Source: an uncultured Woeseiaceae bacterium | GTDB lineage: Bacteria; Pseudomonadota; Gammaproteobacteria; Steroidobacterales; Woeseiaceae | Assembly (NCBI GenBank): GCA_947259285.1 | Contig: CAMYMR010000004.1 | Location: 1 to 56,767 of the forward strand | DNA: 56,767 nt | Reading direction: 5' to 3' | Program-made: the position numbers and the translations under genes | Part shown: piece after piece, positions 33,831 through 43,325 of the stretch | How the letters are laid out: every line of letters begins with the position of its first letter | How positions within the stretch are numbered: position 1 is the stretch's first letter | The notes under the pieces: model-generated | What the model was told of the DNA's origin: nothing | Database searches by the model: none | The model's input: only the letters and a program-made list of their open reading frames with translations

Positions 33831-35630
33831 ATGATTACACCCGATGACTATCAATGGCTGTTTCGCAAGGCACCGGTCATGGCAACGTCGATTGGCGAGG
33901 ACGGCGTTTACCTGGACGTCAACGACGCAACGCTTAAGCGGCTTGGCTACGAGCGTGAAGAGATGGTGGGTCACCGTCCGGAAGAATTCGCGACACCGGC
34001 GACGATCGAGCGCATGCGTCACGAACTTCGGCCCGTGCTGCGTCGAACGGGAAAACTGGAAAACAAACCGGTTAGTTTCGTCAGCCAGTCGGGCGAAATC
34101 GTCGACTGCCTGACCAATGCCATCGTCGAGTTCGATCGTGAAGGCGAGTTTCTGCGAACGGTTGCGATGTACTCCGAGATTTCGGGCCAGGCCAGAGTCA
34201 ACTTCAAGTATCGAACGCTGTATCGATCGACGCCGGCGATGCTACATACTGTCGACAACGACGGCCTGATCGTTACCGTGACGGATCACTGGTTGCAGAA
34301 GCTCGGTTTCGAGAGGGAAGAGGTCGTTGGCCGTCCGATTACCGATTTCTTCAGTGCCGCGGATCGCAAATTGTACGCTGACGGTCGCCTGCAGGGTCTG
34401 ATTAAGGAAGGCTCATTCAAGAATCTGAAACGGCAGATGGTGACCAAGAATGGCCGGGTAATCGATCTCGTTATGTCTGCGGTTCCCCATCGCAATGACA
34501 CCGGCGGAGTCGATCACCTGCTCGTCGCGTCAAAAGACGTGACTGAACGCAATCGCGCCGAACGGGAGCTGCGCCGAACGCTTGCCGAAAATGCGCGGCT
34601 GCGCGAAGAGCTCACACGGGAACGCGATTACCTGCGCGAAGAAGTGAACGTCGCAATGAACTTTGGGCGAATTGCTGGCACCAGTTCGGCATTGCGACGG
34701 ATGTTGAAGCGAGTGGAAGCCGTTGCCGAGACGCCCGCAAGCGTGTTGTTACAGGGCGAGTCGGGGGTTGGTAAAGAGCTGGTTGCTCATGCGATCCACC
34801 TGCGATCGCCACGAGCTGCCGGTCCTCTCGTGAAGGTCAACTGCGCGTCGATTCCCAAAGAGTTGTTCGAGAGTGAGTTTTTTGGACACGTCAAAGGTGC
34901 GTTTACCGGTGCGAATCGCGATCGTGTCGGTCGGTTTCAGCTGGCGGACGGTGGCACGCTGTTTCTCGATGAGGTGGGAGAAATTCCAATCGAGTCCCAG
35001 GGGAAACTTCTGCGCGTCTTGCAGGAAAGCGAATTCGAGCGCGTCGGCGACGACGTTACGCGTTCCGTCGACGTCCGCGTTATCGCAGCGACAAATCGAA
35101 ACCTGGAAGAGCTAATCGTCAACGGAAGCTTTCGTGAAGACCTCTTTTATCGATTGAGCGTCTTTCCGGTCGACGTACCGCCCCTTCGGGAACGCGGTGA
35201 TGACGTAGTGCAGCTGGCGCAGCATTTTCTCGAGCAGACCTGCAAAGACTTCGGGCGCGAGGTGCTGACCCTTACCCGAGCCCAAACCGCCAATCTGCGC
35301 GCCTACGACTGGCCGGGCAACGTGCGCGAATTAAAGAACGTCATCGAACGGGCCGTGATTCTCTCTCAAGGCAAGGTGTTGCGACTCGATTTGTCGATGC
35401 CAGGTCTCAAGACCGAACACACCGAAGCGGCCCCTCTCGCCGGCGAAAACGATGAGGTATTGACGGAGAAACAAATAAAAGAGCTGCAGAAGGCAAATCT
35501 CATCAAGGCTCTGAAACAGACGAATTGGAAGATATCAGGCGCGGGCGGAGCCGCCGAGTTGCTGGGTGTGAAACCGACGACGCTGGCCGATCGCGTCCGA
35601 ACCTATAGAATAAAGCGGCCCTCCCAATAG
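33831..35630 (+). CDS. Sigma-54-dependent activator with two PAS domains
   Basis: 599 residues. Domains in order: PAS (about 5-118), PAS (125-240), a coiled-coil linker (240-275), an AAA+ sigma-54 interaction domain (280-510) and a Fis-type helix-turn-helix (555-595). The AAA+ part is complete: Walker A GESGVGKE (309-316), the sigma-54 contact loop GAFTGA (356-361), Walker B TLFLDE (376-381) and WPGNVREL (494-501). There is no receiver domain, so it senses a signal directly through PAS, and no partner kinase is adjacent. No cofactor-specific residue is obvious in the PAS domains. It is divergent from the small secreted gene that it most likely activates. Its ATG has only a weak GGGA in front. 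Confidence 0.93.
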   Translation: MITPDDYQWLFRKAPVMATSIGEDGVYLDVNDATLKRLGYEREEMVGHRPEEFATPATIERMRHELRPVLRRTGKLENKPVSFVSQSGEIVDCLTNAIVEFDREGEFLRTVAMYSEISGQARVNFKYRTLYRSTPAMLHTVDNDGLIVTVTDHWLQKLGFEREEVVGRPITDFFSAADRKLYADGRLQGLIKEGSFKNLKRQMVTKNGRVIDLVMSAVPHRNDTGGVDHLLVASKDVTERNRAERELRRTLAENARLREELTRERDYLREEVNVAMNFGRIAGTSSALRRMLKRVEAVAETPASVLLQGESGVGKELVAHAIHLRSPRAAGPLVKVNCASIPKELFESEFFGHVKGAFTGANRDRVGRFQLADGGTLFLDEVGEIPIESQGKLLRVLQESEFERVGDDVTRSVDVRVIAATNRNLEELIVNGSFREDLFYRLSVFPVDVPPLRERGDDVVQLAQHFLEQTCKDFGREVLTLTRAQTANLRAYDWPGNVRELKNVIERAVILSQGKVLRLDLSMPGLKTEHTEAAPLAGENDEVLTEKQIKELQKANLIKALKQTNWKISGAGGAAELLGVKPTTLADRVRTYRIKRPSQ

Positions 35631-35651
35631 CCGCCGGTCGGACTCGCCCAC

Positions 35652-36365
35652 TTGAATCGAATTACCGTCAACAGGATTGCCCTAACAGCCGTTTTCTTGG
35701 CACTCGCCTATAGTCTGTATGGCTTGCCGTTTGCAGAGTGGGTCGCGCTGATCGCTGATTGGTCAAAACAGCATCCGATCGCTGGACCGACGATATACGT
35801 TGCCTGTGTTGTAGTGGCGACCGTAATGTTCGTACCCGGCTCCGTTTCGATAATGATTGCGGGGTTCCTGTTCGGACTGGCTCCGGGCATTCTGTTCGCG
35901 GCCGTTGGCACTACGATCGGCGCGCAGTTCGCCTTCTTGACCGGTCGATGGGGTGCGCGACAGTGGGTCGAGCGACGAGTCTCTGGTAATCAGCGACTAC
36001 AAGCGATCGAGCAGGGTCTGCGGGAAGAGGCCTTCCTGATCGTCGTGTTGACGAGGTTGTCTTTGATCATCCCCTTCAATGTTCTCAACTATGCTTACGG
36101 CGTTACGTCGGTCACGACGCGCACGCATCTTGCCGCGACGGCAATAGGGATGTTGCCCGCTGTCGCACTGTATGTTTATCTCGGCACGCTGGCTCGCGAC
36201 CTGGGTCAGATTCTATCGGGCGAGGCGCCGCCTTCGGAGCTTGGCTATTGGCTTGCTGCCGCCGGCATTGTCGCGATTGTTGTATTGACCTGGGCGATCC
36301 ATCGTACGGCCAGTCGCGCGCTCGCCAGGCATCTGCCGACACTGGACATCGACGATGCGAAGTGA
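35652..36365 (+). CDS. TVP38/TMEM64-like VTT-domain membrane protein
   Basis: 237 residues from a TTG. The VTT domain is evident: VPGSVSIMIAGFLFGLAPGILFAAVGTTIGAQFAFLTGR followed by VVLTRLSLIIPFNVLNYAYGVTSV, with about six helices. DedA/VTT proteins move phospholipids or other lipid-linked substrates between membrane leaflets, though the role of this bacterial branch is unclear. It begins 21 bp after the activator gene and its end overlaps dacB by 11 bp, so it could be read from either. Confidence 0.88.
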   Translation: MNRITVNRIALTAVFLALAYSLYGLPFAEWVALIADWSKQHPIAGPTIYVACVVVATVMFVPGSVSIMIAGFLFGLAPGILFAAVGTTIGAQFAFLTGRWGARQWVERRVSGNQRLQAIEQGLREEAFLIVVLTRLSLIIPFNVLNYAYGVTSVTTRTHLAATAIGMLPAVALYVYLGTLARDLGQILSGEAPPSELGYWLAAAGIVAIVVLTWAIHRTASRALARHLPTLDIDDAK

Positions 36366-37821
36366 CCCCACTGCAAACAGCTCGCCTCTATTAAAACGCT
36401 TGACAATGCTCGTTGCCGTGTTGGCGATGGTACCGGTTATCGCGCATTCGGAAGCATCTGCGCTGCCGCCGAGCGTGCAGAGCGTCATGAATCTTCGCGA
36501 GTTGCCCTACGACACCTTGAGCATTTACGTCGAGGACCTCGAGAGCGGCGACGTCGTTCTGCAATGGCTGGACACTGAACAGCGCAATCCGGCCTCGACG
36601 ATCAAGCTGCTTACGACACTCGTATCGCTCGATGTTCTTGGACCGGCCTACCGCTGGACGACGGATGTTTATGCGCGGGGAGAAATCGACGATGGCAGAC
36701 TCAAAGGTGACCTGTTACTCAAGGGTTACGGCGATCCGTTTCTCGTTACGGAGCGTGTCTGGCAACTGCTCCGGCAAATTCGGCTCGCCGGAGTACGCGA
36801 AATAGACGGCGATCTGCTGATCGACGACAGCTACTTCGACGTTGGCGACTATGATCCCGGCGCATTCGATAAACAGCCGCTGCGCGCATACAATGTCGCG
36901 CCAAACGCGCTGCTGATGAATTTCAAGGTTGTGCGCTACTGGTTCGAGCCCGACCACGATTCAAATGCTGTCAATATCATGCTCGACCCCGAACTGGATA
37001 ATCTCCGCGTGGTCAATCGGCTGGCGCTCGCGCCGCGAAGCTGTCGAGGCTACCAGCGCGGTATCGCCATCACCGCAAACGATGCGGTCGACGAAGTCAC
37101 TTTTTCGGGGAAGTTTCCGAATCGTTGCAAGCGTTATGCGATGGACCGCACGGCGCTCTCCCACAACCAATTCGTCTATGGCCTTTTCCGGGTACTGTGG
37201 CAGCAGCTGGGCGGCACATTCGACGGTGATTGGAAGAATGTGGCAAGCGAAGCGATTATCGATCCGGACGAAAAACCCATCGTGTCATTTGATTCGTTGC
37301 CACTCATCGACATGATCGCTCGCGTCAACAAGCACAGCAATAATGTAATGGCACGGCAGCTGGTCTACACCTTATCCGCCGAATTGCGCGGGCCGCCCGG
37401 CACCGAGGACGGCGGCCGGCAGGTCATTGCAAACTGGCTGGCCGAAAACGGCCTGGAGTCCTGCCAGTGCGCTATTGAGAACGGCGCTGGACTCTCGAGG
37501 GACTCGCGTATTTCGGCAGCGGCCATGGGGGAATTGTTGCGATTTGCTTGGCGGCAGCCGTACATGCCCGAGTACCTTGCGTCGATGTCGATCGCCGGCC
37601 TTGACGGCACCTTGTCGCGTCGCTTTAAAGGAACGCAGCTTATAGGAAAAGCGCACCTCAAGACCGGATCCATGGATCATGTATCTGCCGTCGCAGGTTT
37701 CTTGCAATCACGCTCCGGTCGACGTCTCGTGGTTGTCGCGATGCAAAACCACAGGGAGGTGCATCGGGGTCCCGGCCGTGAGGTGCAGGAGGCGCTGCTG
37801 CGCTGGCTTTATGACCAGTAG
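36355..37821 (+). CDS. dacB: D-alanyl-D-alanine carboxypeptidase/endopeptidase (PBP4)
   Basis: 488 residues. A hydrophobic export signal lies at about residues 17-35 (MLVAVLAMVPVIAHSEA); a start at Met18 (36406) is possible. The three penicillin-binding motifs are intact: SxxK as STIK (81-84), SxN as SNN (328-330) and KTG (436-438). A large domain is inserted between the first two motifs, as in class C PBPs such as E. coli PBP4. It trims and cleaves peptidoglycan cross-links in the periplasm. The 11-bp overlap with the VTT gene suggests an operon. Confidence 0.94.
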   Translation: MRSDPTANSSPLLKRLTMLVAVLAMVPVIAHSEASALPPSVQSVMNLRELPYDTLSIYVEDLESGDVVLQWLDTEQRNPASTIKLLTTLVSLDVLGPAYRWTTDVYARGEIDDGRLKGDLLLKGYGDPFLVTERVWQLLRQIRLAGVREIDGDLLIDDSYFDVGDYDPGAFDKQPLRAYNVAPNALLMNFKVVRYWFEPDHDSNAVNIMLDPELDNLRVVNRLALAPRSCRGYQRGIAITANDAVDEVTFSGKFPNRCKRYAMDRTALSHNQFVYGLFRVLWQQLGGTFDGDWKNVASEAIIDPDEKPIVSFDSLPLIDMIARVNKHSNNVMARQLVYTLSAELRGPPGTEDGGRQVIANWLAENGLESCQCAIENGAGLSRDSRISAAAMGELLRFAWRQPYMPEYLASMSIAGLDGTLSRRFKGTQLIGKAHLKTGSMDHVSAVAGFLQSRSGRRLVVVAMQNHREVHRGPGREVQEALLRWLYDQ

Positions 37822-37878
37822 CTCACGTCGCAAAGCGTTTGTCGTGTAGTACACTCGCGCCAGTAACGGAGATTCGAG

Positions 37879-38466
37879 ATGCGTCTGGTAATTGTGGTTC
37901 TTGTCTTGTTGCCCGTGATCGCGGTCGCCGAGACTGCTTATATTACTGACAACCTGCGGCTGGGTCTGCACCAGAGGGCAGACACGAGTGACCGCGCTTT
38001 CCGCATGCTCGAAAGCGGCCAGCAACTCGAAATCATCTCAAGGGACCGTAACTATGCCAACGTGCAGCTTCCCGACGGCGCGCGAGGGTATGTAAAGGCA
38101 GCGTACCTCGTCAGTGAGAAACCGGCGAAACTTATCGTGGCCGAGACAGCCGCGGAGCGCGATGCCTTGCGCGCCGAACTCGAGGAGACGAAGCAGGCGT
38201 TTGCCGGCCCCGCTGCGACGATTCAGGGCCTCAAGGACGACGTCGCCGGACTGAATACGAAGCTGAGTGACGCGAACGAGGAGATAAGCGATCTCAGGAA
38301 AGAAAACGCCAGCATCCAGGGCCTGAAAGAGCGGTACAAAGGCAGCCTGCCGCTCACCTGGGTCGCGGCAGCGATCGGCGTTTGCCTCGTCGGCGGTTTT
38401 TTGCTCGGTCTGTGGTGGGTCGATCGCAGCAGCCGTAGACGCCACGGCGGAATTCGGATTTACTGA
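37879..38466 (+). CDS. YgiM-like SH3-domain membrane protein
   Basis: 195 residues: a signal peptide (MRLVIVVLVLLPVIAVAE), a bacterial SH3 domain (YITDNLRLGLHQRADTSDRAFRMLESGQQLEII, then YVKAAYLV), a long coiled coil (about 90-155, ELEETK, LNTKLSDANEEISDLRKEN), and a C-terminal membrane helix (WVAAAIGVCLVGGFLLGLWWV) with a basic tail. This is the TIGR04211/YgiM layout. The SH3 domain should face the periplasm, possibly binding murein. It lies 57 bp after dacB. Confidence 0.92.
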   Translation: MRLVIVVLVLLPVIAVAETAYITDNLRLGLHQRADTSDRAFRMLESGQQLEIISRDRNYANVQLPDGARGYVKAAYLVSEKPAKLIVAETAAERDALRAELEETKQAFAGPAATIQGLKDDVAGLNTKLSDANEEISDLRKENASIQGLKERYKGSLPLTWVAAAIGVCLVGGFLLGLWWVDRSSRRRHGGIRIY

Positions 38467-38512
38467 TCGGCGCAAGGAAATGTCGCCGTCGGACGCGGCC
38501 CGGTCAATACGA

Positions 38513-39523
38513 CTATGCAGCCTCGATGACGCCATCCGCGCAGCCGGTTCGCACCGGCAGTTCGGTTTCGTCGAAGAGCTTGTCAATCTCGGCCTGGGAA
38601 CGTGCACGGCGCACGTCGTCGAGTTTTTGGGCGGTGACGTGTGGCGCAAACAGCTGAACAAAGTCAAGCATGTACTTGCGAAGCACCGTGTCCTTTCGAA
38701 AACCAATCCAGGTCGTGCTGCGGGGAAACAGGCCTTCGGCTTCAATGACGTGAAGGTCTTTCTTGTCAGCGCAGTCGGCTGCCATGCTCGCCACTATCCC
38801 GACGCCGAGCCCCATGCGAACGTACGTTTTGATGACGTCGGCATCCCGAGCCGTGAAAACGACATCCGGATCGAGGCCTTCGTCGGCAAACGCACGCTTT
38901 AACGAAGACTGTCCACCAAAGCTGAAGACGTAGGTGACCAGCGGGTATTTTGCCAGGTCGCCCAGGGTCATTCTGCCGTCAAGTTTTGTCAGCTCGTGTC
39001 CTTTCGGCACGATGATAGAACGATCCCAGTGGTAGCTCGGCACGAGTATGAGATCGGAGAACAGGTCTTTCGAACCCGTTGCAATTGCAAAATCAATGTC
39101 GTTCGACGCGATCATGTCGGCGATCTGCTCGGACGTGCCCTGGTGCAGGTTGAGACCGACTTTCGGGTAACGGTCACGAAACTCACCAATAATCGGCGGC
39201 AACACATAACGTGCCTGCGTGTGCGTCGTGGCGATGGATAACGCACCTTCCTCTTCCTCGTAATAATCGGAAGCCAGGCTTCGTATATTCTCGACTTCCT
39301 GCATGATGAGTCGAGCCCGCTCGATCACACGCTCGCCCGCCGGGGTGATGCTGTCCAGACTCTTGCCCCTCCGCGAGAAAAGCTGCAGACCGAGCTCTTC
39401 CTCGAGCAACTTCAGCTGCTTGCTGACGCCGGGCTGCGATGTATATAGCCGCTCAGCCGCGGAAGTTATATTCAGGCCGTTATCGACGATAGCCAGCAGA
39501 TATTTGAGTTGTTGGAGTTTCAT
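38513..39523 (-). CDS. cysB: CysB-type LysR family regulator
   Basis: 336 residues from the ATG at 39523 (KLQQLKYLLAIVDNGLNI). The winged helix-turn-helix is clear (SAAERLYTSQPGVSKQLKLLEEELGLQLFSRRGKSL), followed by the CysB-style effector domain: TTHTQARYVLPPIIGEF, GTSEQIADMIASNDIDFAIAT, YPLVTYVFSFGGQSSLKRAF, and TYVRMGLGVGIVA. CysB proteins activate sulfur assimilation when O-acetylserine or N-acetylserine is bound. It is divergent from cysteine synthase, which makes that regulatory link likely here. Confidence 0.92.
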   Translation of the reverse strand: MKLQQLKYLLAIVDNGLNITSAAERLYTSQPGVSKQLKLLEEELGLQLFSRRGKSLDSITPAGERVIERARLIMQEVENIRSLASDYYEEEEGALSIATTHTQARYVLPPIIGEFRDRYPKVGLNLHQGTSEQIADMIASNDIDFAIATGSKDLFSDLILVPSYHWDRSIIVPKGHELTKLDGRMTLGDLAKYPLVTYVFSFGGQSSLKRAFADEGLDPDVVFTARDADVIKTYVRMGLGVGIVASMAADCADKKDLHVIEAEGLFPRSTTWIGFRKDTVLRKYMLDFVQLFAPHVTAQKLDDVRRARSQAEIDKLFDETELPVRTGCADGVIEAA

Positions 39524-39957
39524 CGCTGCTACCGCACAACGCTGCTCAGGTATTAGGACCGCACCGCTGGCAATCAGTTTCAATTCTCTTGGCGAGACGT
39601 GGGCTACGTATAACAGATTCAGATAACGCGTGGCTATTACGGCGGAAACTAACTATGTTCCAGGCCGCCACAGGCCGTGCCTGCCCGTCCTCGGCGGCGT
39701 GCTTTGCGCAAAGCGCAGATTTTGTTCTGGGCGCCCGTTGTGACACTGGTTGTTGCGCCCGAAAAAGTCTGGCGTTTGCCACGGTCTTCAAGACGCATGC
39801 GATTCAGCTTGCGCGCCGTCAGTTAGCGACCTCCAATGCAGAGGGCAATCGGGTCGTGGTCAGCTCAACAGGCGATGCGCCAGACGCGACGGTGGGCAGG
39901 CATTCGTCCACCTTTTGTGCTAAACAAAGGACATGATCGGACAACAGGGAAAATCAA
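39524..39957. other. Intergenic region between cysB and cysK
   Basis: These 434 bp separate the divergent cysB and cysteine synthase genes. They should hold both promoters and CysB sites, but CysB sites are poorly conserved and I cannot place them. Near 39605-39635 there is an AT-richer stretch with GTATAACAGATTCAGATAACG that could hold a cysB -10. A 115-codon frame here lacks protein-like features. Confidence 0.5.
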
Positions 39958-40911
39958 ATGATCTACAGCAACATTCTGGAAACCATCGGTAACACCCCGG
40001 TTGTGCATCTCAATCGCATGGCGCCGGCGGACGTCGAGATGTATGTCAAGGTCGAGTCGTTTAATCCGATGGCTTCGGTCAAGGACCGACTCGCTTACGC
40101 CATTGTGACGGACGCTGAGAATCGCGGCATCCTGAAACCGGGGCAGACGGTCGTCGAGGCGACATCGGGTAATACCGGCATTGCCCTTGCCATGGTCTGT
40201 GCCGCCAAGGGCCACCCGTTTGTTGCAACCATGGCCGACTCCTTTTCGGTCGAGCGCCGCAAGATCATGCGGGGACTGGGCGCGAAGGTGATCCTGACGC
40301 CGGCTGCCGAGCGCGGCAGCGGCATGGTCCGGAAGGCCGAGGAGCTCGCCGAGAAGCACGGCTGGTTTTTGGCGCGACAGTTTGAGAACCCGGCCAACCC
40401 GGAGTTTCACCGGCAAACGACGGCTGCGGAAATTCTCAGGGATTTCGCGGGCAAGCGCCTCGACTACTGGGTTAGCGGGTACGGGACCGGCGGCACACTG
40501 ACCGGTGTCGGCGAGGTACTCAAAGTGGCGCGCCCCGGCGTGAAGATCGTCAGTACCGAACCGATGGGCGCGCAGCTGCTCGCCGGAAAGGAATGGAGCC
40601 CGCACAAGATACAGGGCTGGACGCCCGATTTTATTCCCGACGTCCTTAATCGTGAGGTCTTCGATGACCTGGTGCCCGTTACCGACGACGAGTCGATCGC
40701 GGTATCGCGTGAACTCGCTGCAAAAGAGGGCATATTCACCGGCATATCGGGCGGCGCGACGCTCGCTGCGGCGCTCTCGGTGGCCCGGGACGCAGCAAAG
40801 GGCTCCGTTATTCTCGCCATGCTGCCGGATACCGGCGAGCGCTACCTGAGTACGCCACTGTTCGAAGGCGTCAACGAGGGTTCCGACGACGACTGGCTGG
40901 CGACTCAGTAG
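39958..40911 (+). CDS. cysK: Cysteine synthase (O-acetylserine sulfhydrylase)
   Basis: 317 residues. It makes cysteine from O-acetylserine and sulfide. The PLP lysine is in NPMASVKDRLAY, the substrate loop is TSGNTGIAL, the phosphate loop is GTGGTLTGVG, and the C-terminal region has FTGISGGATLAAAL and VILAMLPDTGERYLSTPLF. AGGG lies 8 bases before the ATG. MASVK, and not SVKDR after NPGGS, recalls CysM/CysK intermediate forms, so the A versus B isozyme call is less firm than the reaction. Adjacent to cysB. Confidence 0.93.
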   Translation: MIYSNILETIGNTPVVHLNRMAPADVEMYVKVESFNPMASVKDRLAYAIVTDAENRGILKPGQTVVEATSGNTGIALAMVCAAKGHPFVATMADSFSVERRKIMRGLGAKVILTPAAERGSGMVRKAEELAEKHGWFLARQFENPANPEFHRQTTAAEILRDFAGKRLDYWVSGYGTGGTLTGVGEVLKVARPGVKIVSTEPMGAQLLAGKEWSPHKIQGWTPDFIPDVLNREVFDDLVPVTDDESIAVSRELAAKEGIFTGISGGATLAAALSVARDAAKGSVILAMLPDTGERYLSTPLFEGVNEGSDDDWLATQ

Positions 40912-41087
40912 TGTTGCGACGGTGAATGGTGATCGCCGGAAGGCACGGCGGACACCAGCCGAAATTCGCGTAATTGGCTGAATCAACGGAGGATTTAGAT
41001 TACAGCTGAGACCTGTGTCACAGCGGCCCACCGCTGCGGCTGGCATCGTGGGGCGCTCTACTATGCCTAGCAGGGACCGGAGCGCAA

Positions 41088-43304
41088 GTGCCCACAGATA
41101 TGCCCAGCCAAACAGTCGGGGAGAATGTCAGCAAGGCGGCCGGACTATTGCGGTCTCTTGTGCCACGGGCGGAGAACTTCTTTTTTTACACGCTCGATCG
41201 CGAGTGCACCTGGACCAGCGGGGATTCGGATGATTTCGAGGTCAACAGTTTCGTTGGCGAACTGTCCGAGCGCCTGATTGCCGGCCTCGGAGACCGGGAA
41301 GAAGCGCTGAGGAAAACTCTGGACTCTGCCCGGACCGCCCTGGTGCTTCCCGTATTCGACGAAGATCGGGAGGTTAATGGTCTTCTGGTCTCGGTGTTCT
41401 CAAAGAATGCCGGCAAATCCGCGTCCTTCGACCCGGGCATCATTAAAAGTATTCTCGAACCCGCTGTCGAGCTTATTGGTGAGAACCTCAGGGCGGCTCA
41501 CGAACTGGCGAGATCGAATAGTCGGGCAAAGGAAGTCGAACGCGAACTAAAGCTCGTGTACGAAGTTGACGAGAAAATCCACGGCGTGTCGCGGCGGCAC
41601 TCGAGTCTTGCTCAACTCGTCGCACAGAGTGGCCGATACCTCGGCATCAATTACAGCGTGTTGCTGATTCCCGCGAAGCGAATTCGCATCAGCGCGACAC
41701 ACGCGAGCTGGAAGAAAGTCAACCGGACGGCGCTCGACCGCTACCTCATCGACGTACTCTTACCGAAACTCGAAGGACACCGGAAATCACGCATATTCGA
41801 GGTCCCTGCAATACCGGGTTCGCTGCACAAGGTGGAGCAGGGATACCAGGCGCTGCTTAGTCCTCTGATGGACAGGTACGGCAACGTAGAGGGCGTATTC
41901 GCTCAACTTGGACGAGTCGACAAGCAGGGGTTCACCAACAGCGACCGGCGTTTCATGTCGCATATAGTTCGCAAAGTCGAGTACGTGATCGAACAGTCCT
42001 TCGATGCAATGACCGGGCTCATGAATCGCTCGGGTTTCGAGGCCCAGCTGCAGGAATCCTGGAACGCATTGTCTTCCAGCACGGACACGCACCAGCTGAT
42101 CTATTTCGATCTCGATAATCTGCAGCTGGTCAACGACAATTTCAGCCGTAAAGCCGGCGACGAGGTGATCACCCGCTTTGCTCGCCTCTTGGAAGAAGAC
42201 CTGCCGCACAGCGCCGTGCTGTCGCGCCTCGCCGGCGATGAATTCTGCATACTGCTGACGCATGCAGACTCGGAGGCCGCGCTCAAGCACGCGAACGACA
42301 TTCGCGAGAAACGGGCGGCCCTGCGCTACCTGCAGGGTGACAAGTCTTTGCAGGTAACGATCAGTATCGGCATTGCGGAGTTTTCGCACGCCAATGGCGA
42401 TGAAGGCAGCGCATTAACGACCGCGCGCATGGCCTGTGAATCGGCCAAGGACCATGGCAGAGATCGCATCGAGGTCTTCGACGAGGGCAACCTGAGTATC
42501 ATTCGGCGTTACGACGACATGCAGCTGGTTTCCGAAATCCAGCAGGCGCTGGACGGCAATAGTTTCGAGCTGCGAGCACAGCCCATCGTGAGTCTCAGCG
42601 GTCGCTCGAGTCGTCGACGATTCGAAATCCTGCTACGTATGGCAGATGCGGATGGCAACCGGGTGCCTACGGATGCGTTATTCTCGGCTGCCGAACGGTA
42701 CCATATGATGCCGCAGATCGACCGATGGGTCGTGTCGACGACGATTGCAGCTCTCGTCAAAAACAGGAATGCCATTGTCGAGAGCGGCGCCATCTTCTCC
42801 GTCAACCTGTCCGGCCAGTCGCTGGGCGACGATGAAATTTTCGGCTTCATCGAGGAGGAGCTCCGGCACGGCGATCTACCGCCGTCCACATTGTGTTTCG
42901 AAATCACCGAATCGGCAGCGGTCTCGAATCTCAGAAAGGCACAGTCGGTGATCGACAGCCTGAAGAAGCACGGATGCACCATTGCGCTTGACGACTTTGG
43001 GGCCGGCTTGAGCTCGTTCGCGTACCTGAAAAACTTCAACGTTGATACGCTCAAGATCGACGGCAGCTTCATTCGTGATATCAGTGAGAACCGTATCTCC
43101 GAATCGATGGTTGCCGCTATTACGCAGGTTGCCGTCGTGATGGGACTCAAGACGGTCGCCGAATACGTCGAGTCGGACTTGACGCGACAGCTTGTTACCA
43201 AGCTCGGCGTGGATTTCGCGCAGGGTCATCTGGTTGGCAAGCCGGTACCGCTCACAGAGGTGCTTGCCGGATTCACCGATGCGCTGCGCTCCTCGGTAGT
43301 GTAG
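41088..43304 (+). CDS. GAF-GGDEF-EAL cyclic-di-GMP protein
   Basis: 738 residues from a GTG. The order is a GAF-like sensor (about 20-135), a helical linker, a second GAF-like part (165-300), GGDEF (305-470) and EAL (480-735). The cyclase motif is AGDEF (382-386), a form still found in active enzymes, without an RxxD inhibitory site in front. The phosphodiesterase part keeps the ExLxR glutamate as EILLR (from 513), the Asn in SVNLSGQSL, EITE, DDFG (635-638), the Lys in LKIDGSF and a Glu in VAEYVE, so it should be active. No membrane helix is present. Its signal is unknown. Confidence 0.92.
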   Translation: MPTDMPSQTVGENVSKAAGLLRSLVPRAENFFFYTLDRECTWTSGDSDDFEVNSFVGELSERLIAGLGDREEALRKTLDSARTALVLPVFDEDREVNGLLVSVFSKNAGKSASFDPGIIKSILEPAVELIGENLRAAHELARSNSRAKEVERELKLVYEVDEKIHGVSRRHSSLAQLVAQSGRYLGINYSVLLIPAKRIRISATHASWKKVNRTALDRYLIDVLLPKLEGHRKSRIFEVPAIPGSLHKVEQGYQALLSPLMDRYGNVEGVFAQLGRVDKQGFTNSDRRFMSHIVRKVEYVIEQSFDAMTGLMNRSGFEAQLQESWNALSSSTDTHQLIYFDLDNLQLVNDNFSRKAGDEVITRFARLLEEDLPHSAVLSRLAGDEFCILLTHADSEAALKHANDIREKRAALRYLQGDKSLQVTISIGIAEFSHANGDEGSALTTARMACESAKDHGRDRIEVFDEGNLSIIRRYDDMQLVSEIQQALDGNSFELRAQPIVSLSGRSSRRRFEILLRMADADGNRVPTDALFSAAERYHMMPQIDRWVVSTTIAALVKNRNAIVESGAIFSVNLSGQSLGDDEIFGFIEEELRHGDLPPSTLCFEITESAAVSNLRKAQSVIDSLKKHGCTIALDDFGAGLSSFAYLKNFNVDTLKIDGSFIRDISENRISESMVAAITQVAVVMGLKTVAEYVESDLTRQLVTKLGVDFAQGHLVGKPVPLTEVLAGFTDALRSSVV

Positions 43305-43325
43305 ACGTCTCGGTAACCTAGACGT

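Noticed and set aside
39589-39936. 115-codon frame between cysB and cysK
   Set aside because: Composition is unlike the other proteins (scattered Cys and Arg, no domain), no ribosome site, and the region is expected to hold two divergent promoters.
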